From the NCBI GenBank assembly GCA_039621445.1, contig CP154954.1:16262140-16326139 (forward strand): a stretch of 64,000 nt of DNA, in the 5' to 3' direction. Position 1 is the stretch's first letter. Each line of letters starts with the position of its first letter. Made by a program: the position numbers and the translations under genes. This document shows, piece after piece, positions 47,131 to 57,560 of the stretch. A model generated the notes under the pieces. That model was not told the origin of the DNA, searched no databases, and saw nothing but the letters and a program-made list of their open reading frames with translations. The stretch is from Euglena gracilis (Eukaryota; Euglenida; Euglenophyceae; Euglenales).

Positions 47131-50013
47131 AGCCTGTTTTTAGTGTTCTGAAAAATAAAGTTTTTTTCGGGCCTGGGTCAGTCAAGAAAAAAATCCAAAA
47201 ATAAGACCCCCCATAAATAGGAGGTTCCCAGCAACGGACCCAAAGACGGGCATCTTATTTTGGGGATGGGGGGGGAGGTTAGGTCGTTGTAGGTCACTGT
47301 CAGCTCATTGTGTACCCACTGAATCCTTGGGTACGGATTGTGCACCGTATGGTGGGCTGCCGCCTTCCTGGGCGACATGGGGGGAGGTAGGCTGGGACCC
47401 ATCAGAGGGGGATCAGAGGCAGGCAGACCCTCACAGCGGCATCAGTTGCCCGTCTGTCAGAGCATCTGCCTGACCGCCATGTACCTCAGGCCATGGGGGT
47501 GCGGTGTGGGAGAGCGACACCTCAGCGATGATAATGCCGGGCTCTGCCGGTGAGACAGTCCCACCCATGCAGTCGCTTAGCTTGAATGAGTGGCAGGCAA
47601 GCACCCATGGTCATCCAGAATCCCAGACCCAGTCATACCCATCACTCACATCCACGCCATGCCAGTCATGTCAGTCACGCCCAGTCATTTCATAGGTATT
47701 TGGTGGCAGGCACGCCTTGGGGAGGTACGATGGACAAGTTCGGGCCAAAAACACAAGCCCCCCCCCCCAAAAAAAGACAAAAGAAGGCCAAGAAACGTCT
47801 TGTCAAAATGGTTGAGAGCATTCCCCAAATCAACAGAACAAAAAAAGCAGTCAGGGTATGCATCAGCAACCTTGCATGTCCCCACATCCCATGGCATGGC
47901 GCAGGGATGGGCGGACGAGTGGCGCCGACGGGCCCGCCGCCCAGTCACCCTGGGGGCCCCCGGTGGGTCGAAATCCACAGTGTGGTGGGCCACAGTCCAG
48001 CAGCCCGGGGGCCGGCGGGGGCTCTGGCGCAGGGAGGGAGCTGGCAGCCCTGTCCTCCGAAGGCGCATGCCTGCAGCGCAACACGCTTACTAACCCCGGG
48101 AGGCACAGCCCAACAACAACGTTCCAGGGATATGTCGCTCACACACGGGGCACTGGAAGCATTTTGTTTGAACGGCAGGGAGAAGGGCTTTCCATACGCG
48201 ATGCCTTCCCGGGGAGAACTAGTGATGAATTCTCAACCCCCCCTTGTCCAACAACCATCATTATTCTCCAACTTTATTTGGCTCAGTTCAGCCACTTTGG
48301 CCACTTTTTTGGCCATTCTTTGGCCACTATTGCCATTCTTTAGTCACCGTTGTCCATTTTTGCCCAGCCTTTGGGAGACTTTGGCCATTTTCACGATATT
48401 CATGCACACTGTGTACAAGCATCCATAAGAAAAATCAGCTTTTGGGAAAATTATTCCATTTTGGTCAATTTTGCCCATTTTGGGTAATTTTTAAACCGTT
48501 TTCGGCAGGGCATCGGCCTTTTTCTTCGACATTTTTGGCATTCTCAGCCATTTCTTGGTGGCTTTTGCCACGTTTGGGGGGGGGGGGGCTGAAAAAAAAT
48601 TCCGAAACTTATGGAATCAACAACGCGTCCAAAAAAAAACACATATTTGACCTGGGGGGGGGTTCGTTGTACAGGCCCAGTTGCTGGGGGGGGGGGTAAA
48701 TGGTTTTTGTCATCCATCAGGCAAAATTCCGAACTATTCTTACAAAACTGATTATTTGTCAGGTGTTCAATTGTCCACATCTATCAATATCGAGCAAACC
48801 TAACTTTGGGGCGCATGGGAAGCCGGTCTCGTCCAAAAAAAAACACTTCTGCTTCTTCCTCTTTCAGATCCTCAACACTGAATCCAGCCAGACCTCCTCT
48901 TCCTCTAAATCCCCCCAGCCAGCCGTGGCTGGCCAGACCTCCTCCTTTTTTGCCAGCCAGCCAGCCGCGGCTAGCCGCGGCTAGCCAGATACCCCAGCTC
49001 CATACTTCGGTGGGTGGGGCCTTTTCCAAACCCCCTTTATCTTCAGTGCAATGGCTCCATTTTCATTTGCACTTTCATCTCTCAGGTTTTTCTCCCTCCA
49101 CCTTAGTCTTCATGCCAAGTGGGATGTCAAGCCCGTGGTCTGTAAAGGTGTGCTATTCCCCATGAATGCAGATTGTGTAGTGCAATTTGGAGTGGTTCTT
49201 GGGTTTTCATAAAGGCATTTTCAAATTTCATAAATTTCATAAATTTTAAATAAAAAAATAATTTCAAAATAAATTTTCATAAATAAAAAAATTCAAAAAT
49301 TACTGTAAGTTACTGTAAGTTACAGCTGTGTAATTTATAAATCTTAAATTACGCAAAATTCACAATGCTAGTCCCAACACGTATGTGCCCAGGCACTGCC
49401 CCGACTCACACAGGGGGCGTTTGGCCGGACCAACCTAGCCGGCTGGCAGACCAACCTAGCCGGCTGGCAGACCAACCGAGCCAGCCAACATGCCGGCTGT
49501 CCAACCGTCCGTCCAGATGAAAGCCACTGTCGCTCCACGAGAGCCGCTGTCACGCTCGCGCCCAGCTATCCAGACCAAACAACACGCACGCCGTACGCAG
49601 TGGCGGCTGGATCAGGAATGAATGTGTACATCGGAGGGGACTAAGTTCGTTCTGCCCAAAGGACGCCCGGGTGGCCTATTGGCTTTAACCCGGAGGGGCG
49701 GACAAAAAAGATACCTGCCGGAGGCACCCCCGCCCAAAAAAACTTGTGGCCATTCGTTCGCCTCGTTGGAAAAATATCGCCAGCAAAAGTGGCCAAAAAC
49801 ATGGCCACCCATCGGTCCAAAACTGGCCACCACAAACCCTCCAAAGCTGACCCATTTGCCAGACTCAAAAACTGAACCCCCCAATTTTTTAGCTTTTTTG
49901 AGCGAGAGAACTTGTTGGACAGGAAAAAAAGAATGCAAGAAACAAAAAAAACAAGTTTCAGAAGAAAACGAGCATCTCAGGACAAAACGTTTCTGGTCAA
50001 AATCTGGCACCAT

Positions 50014-50133
50014 CTGGCCCAAAACTGGCCACCACGTCTGGCCCAAAACTGGCCACCACATCTGGCCCAAAACTGGCCAACACATGTGGCCCAAAACTGG
50101 CCAACACATGTGGCCCAAAACTGGCCACCACCT
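50014..50133. repeat. 24-bp tandem repeat, five copies
   Basis: Unit CTGGCCCAAAACTGGCCACC plus four variable bases, five times in tandem; a weaker half-copy precedes it. Because 24 is a multiple of three, one frame on each strand stays open with an 8-residue repeat (WPKTGHHI on plus). I take this as a by-product, not a gene. Confidence 0.9.
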
Positions 50134-51016
50134 GTTCAGGGCCACCAATGGTCCCCCACGGCAATGGAGGAGAGGACTGGAAGCCGTAGGGAGACTTGGG
50201 GGTACGACGAGGGGGGAGAGGGCCCCCAGGGTTGGATGGGTCGGGACTTGGGGGCAGTGCTGGACATCACGCTGGCCATGAGACAGGCACAGAATCCAAC
50301 TCCCTGCCGACCATGAGCCGTCTGTGGTCAAAGCAAGCAGACATTATTTTTGGGCACCTAAAAAATAAAATTTGGCCAAAATGTTGGAAAAAAAACCTTA
50401 AACCCCTGAAAAAACCTTTTACAAATTACTCTGGCAAAATATTTATCTGACCGAGCAAAATTGAAGTCGCAAAATCTCGACAAAAAACAAACAAATAACT
50501 CCGGAAAAAAATTTGGCATCGGGGGAACATTGTCTATCCACTCAAACTCGAAAAAATGAGGGTTTCAACTTTGGGCCCGTCAAATGCCCAGACGACCCTT
50601 GGAAAATAGAACCTTAAAAAATCTTAAAACGCCTCAAAGACAATAAAAAAAATAACTTCAGAGTAACTTAAAAATGTTTGAAAATGTTTGATTTAAAAAA
50701 ACAATGCGTGAAAACAGGGCTCTACATACAACAGGGTGGGCTTCCAGAAAACCCCTGGGACCGTAAGAGGGTGGACAGAGTAGTATCACCATGACCACAT
50801 GACCAGTTTTCAGTCTTGCACATGCAGCGCTGATCTGAAACATTAAATATCAGCATTTTTTTAAAAAATGCCGCTTCAGGCACTGCATGGGCAAAAATCT
50901 TGTCAAAGATCGTGGAAAAAAAATTGGCCCATCCTTTCTGGTGTTCCTGGTCTTTGGATAAAACCGTGCTTCTGGTCATGCATCCCTCAATTGTCACTAC
51001 AGCTGACCGATGGTTT

Positions 51017-51427
51017 TCAATGCACGAGGGGCAGGGCTTTACGGGAAGACCTGGTGGGGGGGGGTCGGAACGGAGATGGGGGGTGGGTCGACCCCCCTAC
51101 CCACCACCCTGGCTGTTTGGCCGATTCCTGTTCTGCCCTGCCAAAGGGGGGGGGGTCCTTCAGGTGGCTGGGAAGGGTGTTGGCTGGACCCACTGAAGCA
51201 AAGGCAACCTGCCCTACATCTGGGGTGGGGTGGCTTCTGCTCCACTGCCACCCCGCAGCCGAAAATGGGGGCTGTCCCCTGTGCCGAAATACCTCGTCGG
51301 TTTTGGTCACTTTCCCAAAAGAATCGACAAAGTTCCTCGCGTCGTATGAGGAACATGTGTGGCTGCACGGAGCGGGACTTGACGTCGTCAATTCATGTGA
51401 GCACGTGGCAATTGCCAGTCTTGTCAT
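51017..51427 (-). pseudogene. Coding-like minus-strand segment, unit A
   Basis: The frame reads SHELTTSSPAPCSHT then YDARNFVDSFGKVTKTDEVF. The partner in unit B reads SHALTTSIPTLCSHT then YDAKKFVDAFVKAAETDEVF. Replacements are mostly conservative (Arg/Lys, Ser/Ala) even though the DNA has diverged, which suggests past selection on protein. I do not recognise the family. The frame downstream runs into the GC-rich repeat and is probably not coding there. Confidence 0.35.
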
Positions 51428-51752
51428 TCAGTGACGCAACCGATTCAAAAGAAATCCCGCTGGCACTCGTGGGTCAGTCCACCCTTTTGGACGCCCGTCC
51501 ACCCTTGAGATTCTTTTTGGATAAAAGCGACGGAAATGCAAACCGGCATCTAAACCGAGCGCTTACATTGGAGATCTCATTCGGGGGGAGGGGCTGAAAG
51601 CTCTATCTGAAACAGAAAAGACAATAGCTCCAATCATCTCCACAGAAGCTACCACGGTGCATACGGGGGTGCACCTGCCCAAGTGCACAGGTGCACAAAA
51701 GGTGTAGCGAGGGAGGGAGGGAGGGAGGGAGGAGGGAGGGGAAAGTCTGGGT

Positions 51753-52085
51753 ATGGGTTGTCAGACTTTTGAGTTGATCACGAGCCAACGTGGACCACAC
51801 ATTGAGGGCCATCGCAAGGGTCCTGGGGCCAGGTTTAGAAACGAGGAAGACCTATTGGCCCTAAACCTTGGAGGACCGAATAAAAAGAGTGCGGCCTTGA
51901 AATGGGGCTGCAGTCCTCAATGTGGACAACTTCCAACTGCTAAAACCCAGAAATGTGCAATTCTGGAAGACTTTCATGGGACATCCAATAAAATGAACAG
52001 AACAATGATTGAAATGGTGAATCAAGAAATGAGCGCTTTCCTTCTTGACTCGCGTCGTTTACTCCGGGAGTTAGACGAAAGCTGA
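51753..52085 (+). CDS. Small ORF or last exon, function unknown
   Basis: 110 codons ending in TGA at 52,083-52,085. The C-terminal half looks protein-like and helical (NRTMIEMVNQEMSAFLLDSR, then RLLRELDES). It lies in unique DNA between units A and B. It follows a (GGGA)n run at 51,712-51,740. No domain is recognised, no start signal was chosen, and it may be a chance frame. Confidence 0.25.
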   Translation: MGCQTFELITSQRGPHIEGHRKGPGARFRNEEDLLALNLGGPNKKSAALKWGCSPQCGQLPTAKTQKCAILEDFHGTSNKMNRTMIEMVNQEMSAFLLDSRRLLRELDES

Positions 52086-52157
52086 ACATCCCCTGCCCCC
52101 CAGACACACACACTGCTGTACAGCAAACTGAACATTGCCAAAGCACCGTCAAAGGAG

Positions 52158-54200
52158 TACGGATTGTGCACCGTATGGTGGGCTGCCGCCTTCCTGGGCG
52201 ACATGGGGGGAGGTAGGCTGGGACCCATCAGAGGGGGATCAGAGGCAGGCAGACCCTCACCGCGGCATCAGTTGCCCGTCTGTCAGAGGATCTGCCTGGC
52301 CGCCATGTACCTCGGGCCGCAGGAGTGCGTGGGAGAGCGGCACGTCAGCGATGATAATGCCGGGCTCTGCCGGTGAGACAGTCCCACCCATGCAATTGCT
52401 TGGCTGGAATGAGTAGCAGGCAAGCACCCACAGTCATCCAGAATCCCAGACCCAGTCATGCCCGCTCACGCCCGGTCATTTCATAGGTGCTTGGTGGCAA
52501 GCACTCACTCGGGAGGTACGCTGGACAAGTCAGGGTTTGGGGGCAAAAATACAAACTCCCCCCCAAAACAAAACCACACAACGCAACGTCAAGAGAAACG
52601 CAGACGCCAGAAACCAGACGCCCTGCCAAAAGGGGTTGATCGGTTTCCCCAAACCAACAGACCAAAAAAAAGCAGTCAGGAGGGGGAGGGCAGGCATAAG
52701 CAACCCTGCACGTCCCCACACCCGGCAGCACGGTGCGGGGACGGGCGGGTGAGCGGCGCCGACGGGCCCGCCGCCCAGTCAGCCCGGGGAGCCCCGGCGA
52801 GCCGCAGTCCGCAGTGCGGGGGGCAGCAGTCCAGCACCCCGGGGGCCAGGGGTGCGGGGGCGGGCAGGGAGCTGGCAGCCCTGTCCTCCAAAGGCGCGGG
52901 CCTGCAGTGTAACGCAGCTACTGACCCCCCCCCGCACAGCAACGTTGGAACGTTCCAAAATAGAATCTCTGTCCAATGTTCAATTATCCACGTCTGCCAA
53001 TGTCAGGCAAAACTTAGAAAAAATCACATGGGAATCCGGCCTCGCAGGCTGGAGGAGAGGACTGGGAGCCGTAGGGGGACTTGGGGGAACGACGAGGGGG
53101 GAGAGGGCCCCCAGGTTTGGACGGGTCGGGACTTGGGAGCAGTGCTGGGCACCACGCTGGCCATGAGACAGCATCCAACTCCCTGCCGACCATGAGCTGT
53201 CTGTGGTCAAAGCAGGCAGTAATTATTTCAGGGCACCTAAAAAAAAAAACCTTAAAAAACCTTAAAACCTTAAAACCTTAAAAAACCAGAAAAATGGCCA
53301 AAATGTTGAAAAAACCCTTAAAACTCCAAAAAAAAAACTCTTAAAAATCATTCTGGCAAAGCTTGTTCCTGACGAGCAAAAACGATGTTGCAAAAACTCG
53401 ACAAAAAAGCAAACCAACTCCGGGAAAAAATGATTTATGGCACCACTCTAACTGGGGAAAATGGGTTTCAACTTTTTTGTTAATTTTGGACCCCATTTGA
53501 TGCCCAGGCGGACCCTAAAAAATATCCTGGGAATCTAAAGAATCCTAAAACACCGAAAACCCCAAAGAAAGAAAATCCGAAGAAAAAAATACTAAAACAA
53601 ACCTGCAAAATGCCGACTTTAAAACCTTTGAAATGTTTCAAAATATTTGACTTAAAAAATAATGCCTGAAAGCAGGGCTTTACCTACAACAGGGTGGGCG
53701 TCCGGTAAACTCCTGGATCCATAAGAGGATGGACAGAGTGTTATGACCATGACCATACAACCACTCTTGCCTGCGCAGCGCTGGTCTGAAAAATTAAATA
53801 TTTGGTGGCTGGAAAGCCCGCTGAATTGAAAGCAACCTGCCCTCCATCTCAGGTAGGGTGAATCTCCTCTGCTGCCACCCCACAGCCAAAAAAAATGGGG
53901 GCTGTGGACGGCACGCACCCTCCCATTGCCCAAATACCTCATCGGTTTCGGCCGCTTTCACAAAAGCATCGACAAACTTTTTTGCATCGTATGGCACACC
54001 CGTGTGGCTGCAAAGAGTGGGAATTGACGTCGTCAATGCATGCGAGAACGTGGCAACTACTGCCAGTTTTATCTTTCGCTGGTGTGACCGATTCAAAAGC
54101 ATTCCCGCTGGCGCTCGTGGGTCCGCCCACCCTTGCAAATTTGTCAGCCAGCAATGCCTCCTGCCACGACGAGAGTATGATGAGCCTGCAAGACGGAGAG
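52158..54200. repeat. Older tandem duplication, unit B
   Basis: Shorter partner of 47,330-51,500. Both units carry repeat family C (50,380-50,720 and 53,280-53,660) followed by GGGCTTTACCTACAACAGG-type sequence and a coding-like minus-strand piece. Confidence 0.8.
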
Positions 54201-54216
54201 CGGGGGCAGGCCACAA
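53794..54216 (-). pseudogene. Coding-like minus-strand segment, unit B
   Basis: Partner of 51,017-51,427. The conserved part is about 53,935-54,070. It probably represents one exon of a gene copied with the older duplication; neighbouring exons were not identified. The opposite strand is also open but shows less conservation of amino-acid type between units. Confidence 0.35.
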
Positions 54217-54720
54217 TATCGGTCAGCGAAATGTTGCTACCAACCCCTCTGCCGTAGAGTCTCCCGGATGGAATTGGCTTGATGTGGGGTTGAGCCAGGC
54301 ATTAGAAGAATGTCGAAACTGAAGGGAAAAAAGCCATCTGCAAATCGTGTAAAAGAAAATCGATTTTGACCAATTTTTGAGCTAGGCAGGACATATCCGA
54401 CGTATCCGATTTTTACCAATTTTCCCCCGTTTGCCCCGTTTTGACCCATGCACTTTGTCTTTGAAGAAAAAATACACTACACTGCAGCCGCCCTTCAGGG
54501 GCTGGACAGGAGGGGGTCCGAGGCTGGGAAAAGACGCTGGCTGGCTGGCTGGCTGGACACACCAGGGTCCAGCAAAAGTTCCCGTGCCTCTCCAGTCAAT
54601 ATCACAAAACCGGGTTTCTTCCCCCCATGTGCATGGTCAAGATTGGATATGAGGCCAGGGGATGAAGGCAACTTCACATGCGCGCGCACACACACACACG
54701 TGCGCACACGTGCATGCACA

Positions 54721-54723
<3 letters not shown>

Positions 54724-54764
<41 letters not shown>
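54724..54764. repeat. (CA)n microsatellite
   Basis: About 20 CA units preceded by a GCGCGCACACACACACACG run at 54,680. Confidence 0.95.
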
Positions 54765-54768
<4 letters not shown>

Positions 54769-55360
54769 GCAGTTGAGGTGGCAGGCAACGATCTTCAGGG
54801 TCTACCGTGTGATGTGGTCTGGGCGCAGTCCGGGCTGCTTCGGAGCCGCGCAGCTGCAGCCACAGGTCGGACTTGCCGGGGAGCTGCTGCAAGAGGCTGA
54901 ACGGGGCGGCCATATTTGGGAGGGGGGCCGGGGCAAAGACTAGCCGGAGAACCCTGTCAGAAGAGAGCAGGCGTACATCTGGGGTTTCTGCGGAAGCCGA
55001 CACGCTGGGCACAGCACCCAAATCGCACCCTGTGCACCATTTTTCCAGGTCAGGTGGAGGTGGTGTTAACGGGCGGGGCCCCAGGACCACAATCCAAAAA
55101 CGTGGATTTGTTCCTACCAGTGCTTTGAGCCAAAGGTCACAACATTGATGTACTTTTGCACAAAACGCACCTTCCTTGTGACCAATTTACATTTTTGTTT
55201 ACCATTTTTCGGCAAAAATTCAGCTGTTTGCCCTTTTTGCCTTTTTGGACCAAAAACTCCATGTCCATTGCATAAAACTGTCACAAAACGATACATTTTG
55301 CGATTTTCCGTGTCGACTGACGCTTGCATGGCACCTCTCGACGCACACTGCAGGTACACT

Positions 55361-55600
55361 TGGTGGTGGTTGGGTGGGTGGGTGGTGGAGGTGGTGGTGG
55401 TGGGTAGGTGAGTGGGTGGGTGGGTCGTTGTGTGGGTGGGTGGGTGGGTGGGTGGGTGGGTGGGTGGGTCGGTGGATGGGTGGGTGGGTGGATGGTTGGG
55501 TATGTGGTGGGATGGGGGGGTAGGGGGGGGGATGGGTGGGGGTGGGTGGTGGTGGTGGGGTGGCGGCGGTGGTTGGTCGTGGTGGTGATGGTGGTGGCCA
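55361..55600. repeat. (GGGT)n / (GGT)n simple repeat
   Basis: GGGTGGGT-type repeats with GGTGGTGG patches. Plus-strand frames give Gly-Trp-Val strings and minus frames Pro-Thr-His strings; both are artefacts. The G-rich strand could form quadruplexes. Confidence 0.9.
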
Positions 55601-55740
55601 TCTTCGATTTTTCCACCAAAGGTGGCCAAAGGCATAGCCACCTTCGAGTCTTCCACCATGTACACCACCTTCAGCCAAAACACAATTGTGAGGCCTGCAA
55701 AAAACAAAGCAGAAAGAGGCCTCCCGCTGCCGGTTCCGAG

Positions 55741-56350
55741 ATGTCAAACACGATGGAAGGCGGCTGGGTGTTCAGCACGGGTTGGAGCTACAAGGAAGTG
55801 GAGGCCATGATTCGCTTCAGCCTGGCGACTGCATACACAATCAACGGCGGGCAGGTGGGACGGCAGATCCAGGGCCATGCCCCATTGCTTGCCAATCATC
55901 GTCGAGCGCAACCACGTCCTAACCATCAACAAACAAAGCATCATCTGCTGCTACATCGATTACTTCTTCGTCAGAGCCAGCACGGCTCCGCCACCACAAG
56001 AGTCGTTTGGCATGACCCTCAACCAGACCTCACAGACCCTGCTGAAGTTTTCTCCCTCGGTGTCCGCTGCCGCATCATCGACGACCGCCTACGTACCACG
56101 CTCTTCGACCGCGAGGAGGAGTCCCCTTCCATACCCCGAGTGAGACACCACCGACCCCGCCCGCAGCTTGGTGGGGTGCTGATAGGGCGCTCCATCGCAG
56201 GCTAGGAAGCATTCTCCCATATGCGGGACTTCAAAGAGAGCGTAGCCAACGTCGCCCACCATGCCTTGTGGCAGGGGTACCCTGAGAAACTCGATTGTTC
56301 GGTCTGGAGCTGCTTCCTGCAACGCCGGTGGCAGGCCTCCGGTGTCCGCA
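55741..56350 (+). pseudogene. Broken reverse-transcriptase-like fragment
   Basis: Pieces in shifted frames read in the order of a retroelement polymerase. A starting piece has AMIRFSLATAYTINGGQ. A second frame (from about 55,865) has ERNHVLTINKQSIICCYIDY followed by FFV, resembling the palm motif Y-x-D-D but with Tyr replacing the second Asp. A third frame (from about 56,050) has VRCRIIDDRLRTTLFDREEE. After an in-frame TAG (56,203) comes FKESVANVAHHALWQGYPEKL. The pattern fits palm, connection and a C-terminal helical tail of Penelope-like or related polymerases. Two frameshifts, a stop and the changed catalytic Asp mean it is dead. The family assignment rests on remembered motif style only. 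Confidence 0.4.
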
Positions 56351-57426
56351 CCAAGGAGCTCCAATACCTGCGCTCCACTGCCCCCCAAAACCCAGGTACC
56401 CAGCCCCACACATCAGGCAAGCCAACAACCCATTGTTCTGGCAGACCTTTGGTCCCACACCGACCGCAACCCCTGCCCCCGCAAGTCCCCCCAGTTCCAC
56501 CTCCAGGCAGTCAAGTGCGCGATCGCAGCTTGTGCCTGGACACCCTGGCGGCCACACTGCCTCTGGGAGCCCCCATCGTCAAGGCCGTGGAAGGGCTGGA
56601 CGCGTCGCCCCTCGGCACCCTCCGGATTGGCACCGGCTCCGCGAGGAGGGCTGCTCGAGGCCTCACAGGAGTCCTCTGCTGTGGTCAGCTGGATGCCTTG
56701 GCCGTAGGGTTGGGAAATGGCTGCAAACCCTCCGAACCGAAACAGGACCGCCCCGGCAATGGCGCGCCATCGGCCCCCGGTGCCGGTGGTGTACCGTGCG
56801 GCTCTTAGGGGTGGACCTCCTCCGTCAACCGCGGTGTGATCCAAGAGGGGGCCCCGGTGGCAAGGTGCCGTCCCAAGTGTTGCCGTTGAGGCCGTCACCC
56901 GCCCCCCTCATGCACGGTGGGATACAGAAGGATGCCCTGGAGGCCGTGGCCGGCCCTCGAAGGTGCCGAGGCCTTGACCAGCCCTCCCCGCGCAGGCACC
57001 ATCCCGGAGGGTGCCTCAGAGGTAGGGCAATGCTCGCAGCTACCGCCAGCGCCAGAATTCAGTGGGGCCCACCGATGTGTGTTGGAAAGGCCAGTGTTGG
57101 TGGACCCATGCCCGTTCCGGTGCAATTGCCCACGCCCATGCCAGTGCCAGTGCCGGTGCCAGTGCAAGTCCGCGTGCCGGGGAGGGGGGGGAGATCGGTG
57201 GGTGAGAGAGCCTCGCTCTCTCCGTGTCGTCTGTGGCCTGGCAACCCCCGGTCAAGTGACATTGCGGCGTCACCCTCCCGGGACCAATTGGCCTCACACG
57301 CGGGCAGCATCCTTTCGGACTCGACTCTACTGCCCTCCCTGCATGGGTAGCAGGGGCGCCCAAGTGACCACACGCCCGAGGGCGTGTGGGTGTCTGGCAG
57401 GCCCTTCCGGGGCCATGTTCCAGGAC
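56351..57426. other. GC-rich stretch, no gene called
   Basis: High C/G content with overlapping open frames on both strands, typical of stop-codon depletion. A CCAGTGCCGGTGCCAGTGC repeat (57,107-57,180) gives Pro-Val strings in one frame. No domain or splice pattern stood out. Confidence 0.45.
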
Positions 57427-57560
57427 CAAGGATGAGTCTTGGGTCTTGGGTTACCCCCCCAAGATCTTGCTTCTTGGGGGGGTACCCAAGAATGACAAGA
57501 TTCTTGGGTCTTGGGACCCCGGCCGAAAAATTTTTTCGTCACAGAAGGTTTCTCATTATC

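Larger units (their letters stand above)
47330..51500. repeat. Older tandem duplication, unit A
   Basis: 47,330-48,130 matches 52,158-52,970, starting at GTACGGATTGTGCACCG. 50,150-51,480 matches 53,048-54,150. The start of the unit is about 95 percent identical and the end much less so. Unit A has about 2 kb (48,140-50,150) with no counterpart in unit B. That part contains AT-rich runs (49,200-49,360), G-runs, and a 24-bp tandem repeat. No firm gene was found. Confidence 0.8.

Noticed and set aside
49622-50281. 219-codon frame with WPKTGHH repeats
   Set aside because: Repeats reflect a 24-bp DNA tandem repeat; both strands are equally open and there is no flanking protein character.
55220-55747. 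Pro/Thr/His-rich minus-strand frames
   Set aside because: They are the complement of the GGGT simple repeat.
56295-57350. 351-codon proline-rich frame
   Set aside because: GC-rich DNA keeps several overlapping frames open on both strands. The Pro-Val strings derive from a CCAGTGCCGGTG repeat, and no start, splice or domain evidence exists.
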